Below, piece after piece: positions 9,153 to 16,118 of a DNA stretch of 36,611 nucleotides (the first letter of the stretch is position 1; every line of letters starts with the position of its first letter). Below the pieces are notes generated by a model, which ran no database searches, was not told the DNA's origin, and saw only the letters and a list, made by a program, of their open reading frames with translations. The translations under genes and the position numbers were made by a program. Source of the DNA: Actinomycetes bacterium (GTDB taxonomy: Bacteria > Actinomycetota > Acidimicrobiia > Spongiisociales > UBA5794); the NCBI GenBank assembly GCA_023336815.1, contig JAMBLJ010000070.1, forward strand, positions 1-36,611, given 5' to 3'.

Positions 9153-9707
9153 ATGGATCCCACCGCTCATGTGCGGTTTACCCGACTGTACGAGGCGTAC
9201 TACCCAGATGTACTGGCGTATTGCGCACGTCGGGTGAATCGCACCGATGCGGAAGACGTCGCCAATGAGGTGTTCACCGTGCTGTGGAGAAAGCTCGACG
9301 ACGTCGAACAAGAATCGGCGATCGCCTGGTTGTACGGCGTGGCCCATCGGACGATCACCAATCGGTGGCGAAGCAACTCGCGGCGCATCCGGCTGAGGGA
9401 ACGGCTCGACGGCCTTGGTACCGAGACATCCGAACCGATCGACACCGTAGTTGTCCGTCGAGACGAGGACAGGAAGGTCTTCGATGCGATGGCCAAGCTC
9501 AAACCGGCCGATCAAGAGGTACTCCGCCTCTCCGCATGGGAGGAACTCGGTGCTCCTCAGATCGCAGAGGTCGTGGGTTGTTCGGTCTCAGCTGCCGAAC
9601 AGCGACTCCATCGCGCCAAGAATCGCCTTGCCAAAGTTCTCTCTCCGTCTCTCGAACCATCCGTCGCCATTCACCCTCTGCCTGCCGAGGAAGGAGGAAG
9701 GCCATGA
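9153..9707 (+). CDS. ECF-family RNA polymerase sigma factor
   Basis: A 184-residue two-domain sigma factor. Region 2 (about 8-75) includes L-Y-E-A-Y-Y-P-D-V-L-A-Y, D-A-E-D-V-A-N-E-V-F and an I-A-W-L-Y-G-V-A-H-R block. Region 4 (about 108-162) includes L-K-P-A-D-Q-E-V-L-R-L and the helix-turn-helix with S-V-S-A-A-E-Q-R-L-H-R-A. Regions 1 and 3 are absent, as in ECF sigmas, which direct transcription of small stress or envelope regulons. The ATG at 9153 has AGAGAGG seven bases upstream; an in-frame ATG at 9147 is the alternative. The stop overlaps the start of the next gene (ATGA), so the two are coupled, the usual sigma/anti-sigma arrangement. The ECF subgroup cannot be named by eye. Confidence 0.93.
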   Translation: MDPTAHVRFTRLYEAYYPDVLAYCARRVNRTDAEDVANEVFTVLWRKLDDVEQESAIAWLYGVAHRTITNRWRSNSRRIRLRERLDGLGTETSEPIDTVVVRRDEDRKVFDAMAKLKPADQEVLRLSAWEELGAPQIAEVVGCSVSAAEQRLHRAKNRLAKVLSPSLEPSVAIHPLPAEEGGRP

Positions 9708-10528
9708 CCATCGATGCAGCATTCGCTGCCCTTGTCGAAGCGAATCCGATTCCGGATCCCAGATCCTACGCGGAGCACAGACTCGAACCGGCTGCCTTCC
9801 TCACGGCAACACGTGAGAGGACAACCGACATGCAAACCATCGATCAACAAGAATCTGGACAGAAGGCACCGAAGCGCAAGTGGCAGCCGCTCGCTGCCGT
9901 CGCGGCATTCGTACTCGTCATTGCCGTTGGCGTAGCTGCCGCATTGGCGCTCCAGGGTGGGAGCGACGACGTCACGAACGTCCCTGCACCCCCCTTCGAC
10001 ACGCCTCAAGAAGCGGTCGAGGCATGGGTCGCGGCCCAAAACGCGGGTGACGGCGAGATATACCTTTCGCTGTTTGCTCCGAACGCAAGTGACGGCGCTC
10101 TTAACCAGGGGGGTATCGCTTCGGAGAAGACAATCAAGGATCGGGTCGAGATGATCGCCGCTACGGAGACCGTGTTCGCTGTGGTTGAGTGTGCCGCAGA
10201 AAGCGCCTCTCAGGCCAAGTGTGTCGTGACGAGAGACAACCCCGTAGCAAGCATCTCATCAGGCACCAGCGGATCTGAAGAATCAGTCGTACTCACGATC
10301 GATGAGTCAGGTCTTATCACACGAGTCGGTGTGAATCTCATTGATGGGGGCACTTTCGACGAAGCCCGAATCGAGGCGTACATCGCCTGGATGGAGGACA
10401 ACCATCCGGAGCTACGCGCCGAGTTGAGGCGCAACTGGGCCAGCGACCCCATCGATCGGCCAGCATCGGATATCGGTCGCGAAAGCCTTGCTGCCGCCAG
10501 GGAGTTCGACGCACAGTACGACGGATGA
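9704..10528 (+). CDS. Putative membrane anti-sigma factor with extracytoplasmic NTF2-like domain
   Basis: A 274-residue single-pass membrane protein. Residues 1-58 are a short cytoplasmic part, about 61-83 a transmembrane helix after a K-R-K-W stop-transfer cluster, and 90-274 lie outside. The outer part begins with F-D-T-P-Q-E-A-V-E-A-W-V-A-A-Q-N-A-G-D, typical of NTF2/SnoaL-like folds (about 98-215). Position and the four-base overlap with the sigma gene suggest an anti-sigma role. However, the zinc anti-sigma motif (H-x3-C-x2-C) is absent, and the cytoplasmic segment is shorter than a classic anti-sigma domain. GGAGGAAGG precedes the start at 9704. It may be a sensor that binds a small ligand outside the membrane, or simply a regulon member. 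A hairpin terminator follows directly. Confidence 0.6.
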   Translation: MTIDAAFAALVEANPIPDPRSYAEHRLEPAAFLTATRERTTDMQTIDQQESGQKAPKRKWQPLAAVAAFVLVIAVGVAAALALQGGSDDVTNVPAPPFDTPQEAVEAWVAAQNAGDGEIYLSLFAPNASDGALNQGGIASEKTIKDRVEMIAATETVFAVVECAAESASQAKCVVTRDNPVASISSGTSGSEESVVLTIDESGLITRVGVNLIDGGTFDEARIEAYIAWMEDNHPELRAELRRNWASDPIDRPASDIGRESLAAAREFDAQYDG

Positions 10529-10536
10529 CGACAGAT

Positions 10537-10562
10537 GGGTGCGTGGTCACGGCCACGCACCC
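10537..10562. terminator. Hairpin terminator after the sigma/anti-sigma pair
   Basis: A perfect 10-bp stem (GGGTGCGTGG, 10537-10546, with CCACGCACCC, 10553-10562) and a 6-nt loop start eight bases after the stop codon. A second, 6-bp hairpin CTCAAC-TATC-GTTGAG (10564-10579) lies between it and the next start codon. There is no T-run. Confidence 0.65.
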
Positions 10563-10581
10563 ACTCAACTATCGTTGAGCT

Positions 10582-10866
10582 ATGCCATCAGACCTCACTC
10601 CGAGCGACATTACCGATTTCTCGGCTGGCCACCCTGATTGGATGCACGATGGCGAGTCGATCACACGCACCTACCGGTTCGCCGATTTCAATCAAGCGAT
10701 GGGGTTCGTGACACGCGTGGGGCTCGCCTCCGAGGTCACAGACCACCACCCGGACATCGACATCCGTTGGAACAAGGTCACGATCGTGCTCTTCACCCAC
10801 TCCGAGGGTGCGCTCACATCGAAAGATCTCAACCTCGCCACGCAGTTCGACGCGTTCACGTCATAG
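10582..10866 (+). CDS. 4a-hydroxytetrahydrobiopterin dehydratase (pterin-4a-carbinolamine dehydratase)
   Basis: A 94-residue protein of the PCD/DCoH family, which dehydrates the 4a-hydroxy pterin formed by aromatic amino acid hydroxylases. The family signature is clear: T-D-H-H-P-D-I (53-59), with active-site histidines H55 and H56 and further His at H73. Preceding F-x-x-A-M-G-F-V-T-R-V-G and following W-N-K-V-T-I-V-L also fit. Length is normal for bacterial members. No phenylalanine hydroxylase is nearby, so the enzyme may serve another pterin step such as molybdopterin-related recycling, as proposed for orphan bacterial PCDs. The gene lies between a terminator hairpin and a tandem repeat. 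A small hairpin ends just before the ATG and could limit initiation. Confidence 0.92.
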   Translation: MPSDLTPSDITDFSAGHPDWMHDGESITRTYRFADFNQAMGFVTRVGLASEVTDHHPDIDIRWNKVTIVLFTHSEGALTSKDLNLATQFDAFTS

Positions 10867-10874
10867 TCCCCGCT

Positions 10875-11012
10875 GCAGGCGTTCTGTGGGCCACATTGTG
10901 CCAAAAGGCACAATGGAACCCTGGGTTCGCGAGTGCGGTCAGCCGCAGGCGTTCTGTGGGCCACATTGTGCAAAAAGGCACAATGGAACCCTGGGTACGC
11001 GAGCGCGGTCAG
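10875..11012. repeat. Two tandem copies (70-bp period) of a hairpin-forming element
   Basis: The segment 10875-10942 is repeated at 10945-11012 with three mismatches over 68 bp. Each copy contains a palindrome: CATTGTGCC-AAAA-GGCACAATG in copy 1, and CATTGTGC with a slightly larger A-rich loop in copy 2. At the junction TGCGG-TCAG-CCGCA makes a further small hairpin. The element fills the gap between the convergent carbinolamine dehydratase and era genes, so it may act as a bidirectional terminator. It could also be a REP-like repeat present elsewhere in the genome. There are only two copies and no spacers, so it is not CRISPR. Confidence 0.9.
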
Positions 11013-11021
11013 GGTGGTGGG

Positions 11022-11915
11022 CTAGAAGCCGAGGCGGTCGAGCATTTCGTCCGAGCGTTGCCAGTCCTTTTCGACCTTCACACGGAGGTCGAGGAACACC
11101 TTGGTGCCGAAGAGATGTTCGAGGTCCTCACGGGCATCGGTGCCGACGGCCTTGATCATCGAACCACCCTTGCCGATCGCCATCCCCTTCTGTGACTCGC
11201 GCTCTACATAGGCGGTTGCCGAAATACGAAGCATGCCCTTGGCGTCGGTCTCCATCTCATCGACAACAACAGCAAGCGAGTGAGGGAGCTCCTCCCTCAA
11301 GCGGGCGAGATACTTCTCACGGACGATCTCCCCCGCAAGGAAGCTGTCAGGTTGATCCGATCGTGCGTCCTCAGGAAAGAAGAAGGGACCGGGTGACAAC
11401 AGCGCAACGAGTTCGTTGACCACGAGTTCCGTGCCATCATGCCGTTTCGCTGATATCGGGACGTACGCTTCGAAGTCGAACCCGGCGCTGGCCGTCAGCT
11501 GGAGGAGAATGGCTTCGCGATCAGCGATGTCTACTTTGTTGACCGCCAGAACCACCGGAACCTGTGCCTCCTTGAGACGCTCGGCGATCAATCGGTCGCC
11601 CGGACCGATCGGTTGCGTGGCATCTATGACAAAAAGCGCAGCATCAGCCTCAGCGAGCGATCCGTACACAAGTGTGTTGAGCCTCTCGCCCAGGGCTGTC
11701 CGCGGCTTGTGGATACCAGGGGTATCGACGAGCACGAGCTGTGCTCGCTCCTCCGGCAAGGTGAGAACACCACGGATCGTGTTGCGAGTCGTCTGAGGAC
11801 GCGCCGAGGTGATCGCAACCTTGTGGCCAACGAGGGCGTTCACAAGCGTTGACTTGCCGACGTTAGGTCGTCCAACCACGGAGACGAATCCGGATCGTGT
11901 CTCGAAGTGGGTCAT
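11022..11915 (-). CDS. era: GTPase Era
   Basis: A 297-residue Era GTPase that binds the 3' end of 16S rRNA during 30S subunit maturation. GTPase motifs are complete: G1 G-R-P-N-V-G-K-S-T (15-23), the G2 region with T-T-R-N-T-I-R-G, G3 D-T-P-G-I-H, G4 N-K-V-D and G5 S-A-K. The C-terminal KH domain carries I-G-K-G-G-S-M-I-K. Length is normal. The start overlaps the stop of the upstream CNNM/CorC-like gene by four bases, and a 4-bp overlap links every gene from phoH to era, which points to a single operon and translational coupling. Confidence 0.97.
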   Translation of the reverse strand: MTHFETRSGFVSVVGRPNVGKSTLVNALVGHKVAITSARPQTTRNTIRGVLTLPEERAQLVLVDTPGIHKPRTALGERLNTLVYGSLAEADAALFVIDATQPIGPGDRLIAERLKEAQVPVVLAVNKVDIADREAILLQLTASAGFDFEAYVPISAKRHDGTELVVNELVALLSPGPFFFPEDARSDQPDSFLAGEIVREKYLARLREELPHSLAVVVDEMETDAKGMLRISATAYVERESQKGMAIGKGGSMIKAVGTDAREDLEHLFGTKVFLDLRVKVEKDWQRSDEMLDRLGF

Positions 11916-13072
11916 ACCCGCGTTACCTTCACCTTTGCTACCCGACGTCCCTGTACGGTTGCCGCGGTGAACGCTAGGCCATCGTGCTCGAAACGCTCAC
12001 CCTCATGTGGAACGCGTCCTGCGAGTTCGAGAACGAGACCGCCAACGGTATCCCACTCATCCGATGGCAGATCGATCCCGACAAGTTCTGCCAGGTCGTC
12101 GACATCGAGACGAGCATCCACGATCCATGCGCCATCAACCTCCTCGATCATCGGCTCCTCATCATCGAATTCGTCGACGATCTCTCCGACGATCTCTTCG
12201 ATGAGGTCTTCTATGGTCGCGATGCCAGCGGTGCCGCCAAACTCATCGATCACGACCGCCAGGTGTTGCTGGTTTGCTTGCATCTCTCGCAGCAGCTCGG
12301 ATACCTGCTTGGTTTCCGGTACGAAGTATGCCTGGTGAGCGATGTCGCCAGCGGTCGATGCCTCCCGCTCTTGATCGAACAATTCGAGCAGATCGCGAGC
12401 GAACAGCACACCAACAACATGGTCGATCGTCTCCCCGGTCACAGGAATACGCGACCTCCCGCTCGAGAGAACGATGTCGACCGCATCGTCAGTCGAAGCG
12501 TCTGCTGAGATCGTGATCATGTCAGGGCGCGGGACCATGACCTCGCGAACGATCGTATCGGTGAACTCGAGCACGGACATGATCAGTTCCCGTTCGTCAG
12601 CGTCGTCGTCATCATCGGACGACTGCTCGTCCTCGTCGGCGTCAGCTATCAGATCTCCCGCGGCAGCGCCGAAGGCGATCGCCCCTGCAAGCAACATTGC
12701 AAGTCGGTACGCGAGGGACCCCGCTCGGTTCCGTCCAATCCATCGCGGGATGACATCGACAAGGAGAACGAGAAGAACGATCATGGATATGAGGGCGACG
12801 CCGAGCCTTGCCCCCGACAGCAGATCGGTCAGGACCCATGTGAGCGGGATCACAGCAGCGACGATCAGGAACGTGACCGCCGTTCCGAGGGCGGGTTGGA
12901 TTCGGAGTCGCCCCTCCAGAAGGTGAGCAACGCGCCGAGCGCCGCTCGCGCCGTCTGCTTCATCCTTGAGCGCGTCTGCACGCGAGGTTCTGATGAGGCT
13001 GGCACCGCCAGCTCTCAGCGTTGCTGCAAGCAACAGCAGGATGCCAGAAATCACAGCTACTACGCCGATCAT
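11912..13072 (-). CDS. CNNM/CorC-like (HlyC/CorC family) membrane protein with CBS pair
   Basis: A 386-residue protein with membrane helices at about 1-20, 62-82, 88-110 and 122-142 (a CNNM/DUF21-like region). A very acidic segment follows (about 144-160, mostly D/E/S), then a CBS pair (about 178-300, with M-V-P-R-P-D-M and D-E-F-G-G-T-A-G-I-A-T-I-E-D-L). The C-terminus is a CorC/HlyC-associated domain (about 305-386). The family is implicated in Mg2+ or Co2+ efflux or resistance, with the CBS pair sensing Mg-ATP. The haemolysin label is historical. The gene sits between ybeY and era as in many actinobacteria, overlapping both by four bases. The first helix is somewhat separated and the CNNM core looks shorter than in well-studied members. 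Confidence 0.9.
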   Translation of the reverse strand: MIGVVAVISGILLLLAATLRAGGASLIRTSRADALKDEADGASGARRVAHLLEGRLRIQPALGTAVTFLIVAAVIPLTWVLTDLLSGARLGVALISMIVLLVLLVDVIPRWIGRNRAGSLAYRLAMLLAGAIAFGAAAGDLIADADEDEQSSDDDDDADERELIMSVLEFTDTIVREVMVPRPDMITISADASTDDAVDIVLSSGRSRIPVTGETIDHVVGVLFARDLLELFDQEREASTAGDIAHQAYFVPETKQVSELLREMQANQQHLAVVIDEFGGTAGIATIEDLIEEIVGEIVDEFDDEEPMIEEVDGAWIVDARLDVDDLAELVGIDLPSDEWDTVGGLVLELAGRVPHEGERFEHDGLAFTAATVQGRRVAKVKVTRV

Positions 13073-13533
13073 CGCCGGCTCCGTCCGATCGTCTCCAGGT
13101 GCTCCGCCTCTTTCGTTTCCATCATCTGTGCATCAACATCGGTCTGGTGGTCCCAGCCAAGGATGTGCAACACACCGTGCACAACCATCAGGAACAGTTC
13201 ATCCTCGTAGGCAACACCGTATTCGTCTGCGTGCTTTGAGACAACATCTGCGCAGATGAAAATGTCGCCGAGTTCGAGAGCTGGGCCGCCGGGTGCTTGA
13301 GCGGGTGGGGACCCTGGGGCGGCATCTTCTATGGGAAACGACAGAACATCGGTCGCCCCCTCGATGCCCATGAAACGCAAGTTAAGATCCGCAATCTCGT
13401 CCCGATCGATGAAACTGATAGATAGAGACGCGCCGAGCGGCACATGTTCAGATGTCAGCACGGATTCGGCGAAGGTGCGTAAAGCAGGTTCGTCTATGTC
13501 GGCTCTGTCCGCCTCAGACACGGCAACGTTCAT
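13069..13533 (-). CDS. ybeY: Endoribonuclease YbeY (rRNA maturation factor)
   Basis: A 154-residue single-domain metalloenzyme for 16S rRNA 3'-end processing and ribosome quality control. The zinc site H119-G-V-L-H123-x5-H129 (H-G-V-L-H-I-L-G-W-D-H) is intact, as are the R-F-M-G-I-E-G-A-T-D-V-L-S-F-P segment and the G-D-I-F-I block. A Pro/Ala/Gly-rich stretch (about 72-86) slightly enlarges one loop. It overlaps the downstream corC-like gene and the upstream PgpH-like gene by four bases each. Confidence 0.96.
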   Translation of the reverse strand: MNVAVSEADRADIDEPALRTFAESVLTSEHVPLGASLSISFIDRDEIADLNLRFMGIEGATDVLSFPIEDAAPGSPPAQAPGGPALELGDIFICADVVSKHADEYGVAYEDELFLMVVHGVLHILGWDHQTDVDAQMMETKEAEHLETIGRSRR

Positions 13534-16118
13534 GTCGCCTCGACGCTGTCGCTGGGCTCCGGAAGCACCGGGTCGTCATCATCATCCTCGGCGCCGCCTC
13601 CCTTGTCTTCGACAGTGTCGTTGACTTCAGGTGTCGAGCCATCCTCAACCGGCTGGTCTTTTTGACCGTCAGGCAGCGGGATCGCGGCTTGTTCGCCTGT
13701 CGGAAAATCCGGGTACTCGACGCGGGCGTGGTAGTACGCCGACAGACCAGCAACGATCTCCTTCTTGATCGTTGTGAGTTCCCCAAAGGTCAAAGATGAA
13801 TCGTCGAACTGGCCATCCTCAAGTTTCTCGCTCACGATGGCGTCGACCAGCTTGGCAAGACCCTCTTCAGTGGGCTGCTCTTGTTGTGCGTACGCACGTG
13901 CTGCGGCTTCCGTCGCGTCAGAGATCATCACAATCGCCATTTCCTTGCGCGTTGGCTTCACTCCGTGATGTCTGAAGAGTTCGGGATCGACGGCTTCATC
14001 CTCAGTCAGCGCCTTGTGATAGAAGTACCTCATCAGGCTCGTTCCATGGTGCATCTGGATGCCGTTTGCAACGGTGTCGGGTATGTGGAACTGCCTTGCG
14101 AGTTCGAGCCCGTCGTCGACATGGCCTCGAATGATCTGGGCCGATTCAACAGGGGTGAGTTCATCATGAGGGTTGTAGCCGAGTTGGTTCTCAACGAAGT
14201 ACTGCGGGTTCTCCGTCTTTCCAAGATCGTGGTACCACGCAGCTGCTTGAGCGAGCAAAGGATCGGCGCCGATCGATCTCGCGGCACGACCCGCGAGGGA
14301 GCCAACGAGCATCGAGTGGTTGAAGGTACCCGGAGCCTTCTCTTCGAGCGCCTGGAGAGCCGGGTGGTTCCGATCGAGCAGATCCAAAAGCGACATCGTC
14401 GTCGTCACACCGAACGCTGTTTCCATGAACGAAACGAGCCCCTGCGCAAGGAATCCACCGATAACGGCGCCAACGAATGCCCACACCGCGGCGAGCCACG
14501 GTGAACCAGCGGTCGAGTTGTACCAGAACAGGAATTCCAGACCCGCTGCCACCGGGGCGACAACGGCGGCTGAACCGAGAACAGACAACCGCAACTGAGA
14601 CCGTGTCGAGACACTCGACACGAACGCGACGGGTATCGCAGCAGCAACCCCCGCATAGACGGTGAACGTGAGATCCGTTGTTGCGATGGCCGTGAACCCT
14701 GCCATAGGAATCGCGAGCAGCAGCGCCGTGCGTTGATCAAAAAGGATCGAAGCCATAACACCGACCGCAACGGCAGGAACTATGTACCCGATGCTGTGGT
14801 TGTCCGCACTCGTGACGAACCCGGGAACGCGTGATGCCAGTGCAGCGATTCCCAGAATGATCGCGAGGAGCACGATGTCGCGTGTGCGACGGGTGTTCTT
14901 CGGAGCGATCCGGTGCATCAAGAAGGCGAAGATCAGAATGCTGATCGCACCGAATGCGGCAAGCGCCCACGCCGGAGCCACGATCACGATCTCCGGCTCG
15001 TACAGCTTAAGCTCGGTAATAGCTGCAACCTGAACCGAATCGAGGATCTCTCCTTCAGACGCGATCGGATCACCGATCGAGAAACTCGTGGTCTGATCGG
15101 GTACGGCATCTCTCGCTGCCTGCTGATCGATCTCCCACTGAACCCGATCGATGTCCTCGTTGGACTGGAGTCGTCGAGCAACAAGCGTGGCCATGGCCTG
15201 GTGTGTCGTCTCGATATCTTCTTCCGGGATACCAACGATGACCATGGGTGGTCGTGTTGTCGGGTTCAGATACTTCTGCTGGACATCGTTGAGGTCGTTC
15301 GCACGGATTCCAGCGGTGAGCTCGTCCTCTGCCCATCCAATCGCGGTGCGCTGCATATCGGGGAACACACTCGACTCACCTTCGGCAACACGATCCAGAT
15401 CCTTCTCGTGAAGTTCGACAAAGTTGGTGATGATATCAACGCCGATGACAGCGTGAACCTTGGCGAGTTCAGCCACCTGTTCCTCGACTGAGAATCGAGG
15501 TCTCGTTGCTGCTTCAGGCAAGGTCGTAGTGGTTGTTGGAGGTACCGTCGTTGTCGTCGTGGAGGAGTCCACGACCCTGAAGACGAAGAGGTTGACGGTC
15601 GTCCCTTCCTTCACCGTTGAGTTCGCACGCGGCAACTGGGAGGCGATCGTGCCTTCCTTGTCCGGGTCCTCAGTATCGACGGTTGAGCCGATCTCAGCGA
15701 CCAGCCCTGCGTTCGTAGTCGCTTGCTCTGCATCGACGGCGCTGAGACCGACGAGGTTCGGAACGGTGACGTCTGCAGGTTCCTCGACAGGTTTGAAAGC
15801 ACCGTCATCAAGATCTGTGAAGAAGCTATTGATCGTGTTGATGACCCGCTGCGATGTTGACGACACGATGGTGAACGGAGCAGGCACGTTCTCGGCTGCC
15901 AACTCCTTTTCCTGTTGGGTCTTGTCAGGATCGGGAATGTTCGAGGTGGTTGCGTTCGCGTTGAAATCCTGGGGTGCGGGCTGCCCTACGCCGATCTCCG
16001 GGGGGACATCCGTGGAGCCTTCGTAGCCGATCAGCAACACGACCGAAGCGAAGATGATCACCAGGCCAAGGATGCCCAGATGGACGACCGTTCGGTTCTC
16101 CTCGAGCCAGGCGCTCAT
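13530..16118 (-). CDS. PgpH-like 7TM-HD phosphodiesterase with an inserted PASTA domain
   Basis: An 862-residue membrane protein. One N-terminal helix (about 12-32) is followed by a large extracytoplasmic region (about 33-375) and then seven or so helices (about 378-565). A cytoplasmic HD domain (about 595-780) has H601, H630-D631, H666 and H690/H691 as likely metal ligands. An acidic tail ends the protein. This is the layout of the PgpH family, whose characterised Listeria member hydrolyses the second messenger c-di-AMP. Unusually, residues 117-180 read as a PASTA domain (V-P-N-L-V-G-L-S, D-A-E-Q-A, Q-L-P, G-T-T-V-N-L-F-V), followed by a Thr/Pro-rich linker (185-200). PASTA domains bind muropeptides or lipid II in Ser/Thr kinases. 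A link between wall state and cyclic dinucleotide turnover is inference. The gene overlaps both phoH and ybeY by 4 bp. Confidence 0.88.
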   Translation of the reverse strand: MSAWLEENRTVVHLGILGLVIIFASVVLLIGYEGSTDVPPEIGVGQPAPQDFNANATTSNIPDPDKTQQEKELAAENVPAPFTIVSSTSQRVINTINSFFTDLDDGAFKPVEEPADVTVPNLVGLSAVDAEQATTNAGLVAEIGSTVDTEDPDKEGTIASQLPRANSTVKEGTTVNLFVFRVVDSSTTTTTVPPTTTTTLPEAATRPRFSVEEQVAELAKVHAVIGVDIITNFVELHEKDLDRVAEGESSVFPDMQRTAIGWAEDELTAGIRANDLNDVQQKYLNPTTRPPMVIVGIPEEDIETTHQAMATLVARRLQSNEDIDRVQWEIDQQAARDAVPDQTTSFSIGDPIASEGEILDSVQVAAITELKLYEPEIVIVAPAWALAAFGAISILIFAFLMHRIAPKNTRRTRDIVLLAIILGIAALASRVPGFVTSADNHSIGYIVPAVAVGVMASILFDQRTALLLAIPMAGFTAIATTDLTFTVYAGVAAAIPVAFVSSVSTRSQLRLSVLGSAAVVAPVAAGLEFLFWYNSTAGSPWLAAVWAFVGAVIGGFLAQGLVSFMETAFGVTTTMSLLDLLDRNHPALQALEEKAPGTFNHSMLVGSLAGRAARSIGADPLLAQAAAWYHDLGKTENPQYFVENQLGYNPHDELTPVESAQIIRGHVDDGLELARQFHIPDTVANGIQMHHGTSLMRYFYHKALTEDEAVDPELFRHHGVKPTRKEMAIVMISDATEAAARAYAQQEQPTEEGLAKLVDAIVSEKLEDGQFDDSSLTFGELTTIKKEIVAGLSAYYHARVEYPDFPTGEQAAIPLPDGQKDQPVEDGSTPEVNDTVEDKGGGAEDDDDDPVLPEPSDSVEAT

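Noticed and set aside
8192-9268. A 358-codon open frame antisense to recO and uppS
   Set aside because: It is a shadow of high-GC genes in the other strand, and its translation resembles no protein family.
10875-11012. A CRISPR array reading of the tandem repeats
   Set aside because: There are just two units, directly adjacent, with no unique spacers and no cas genes.
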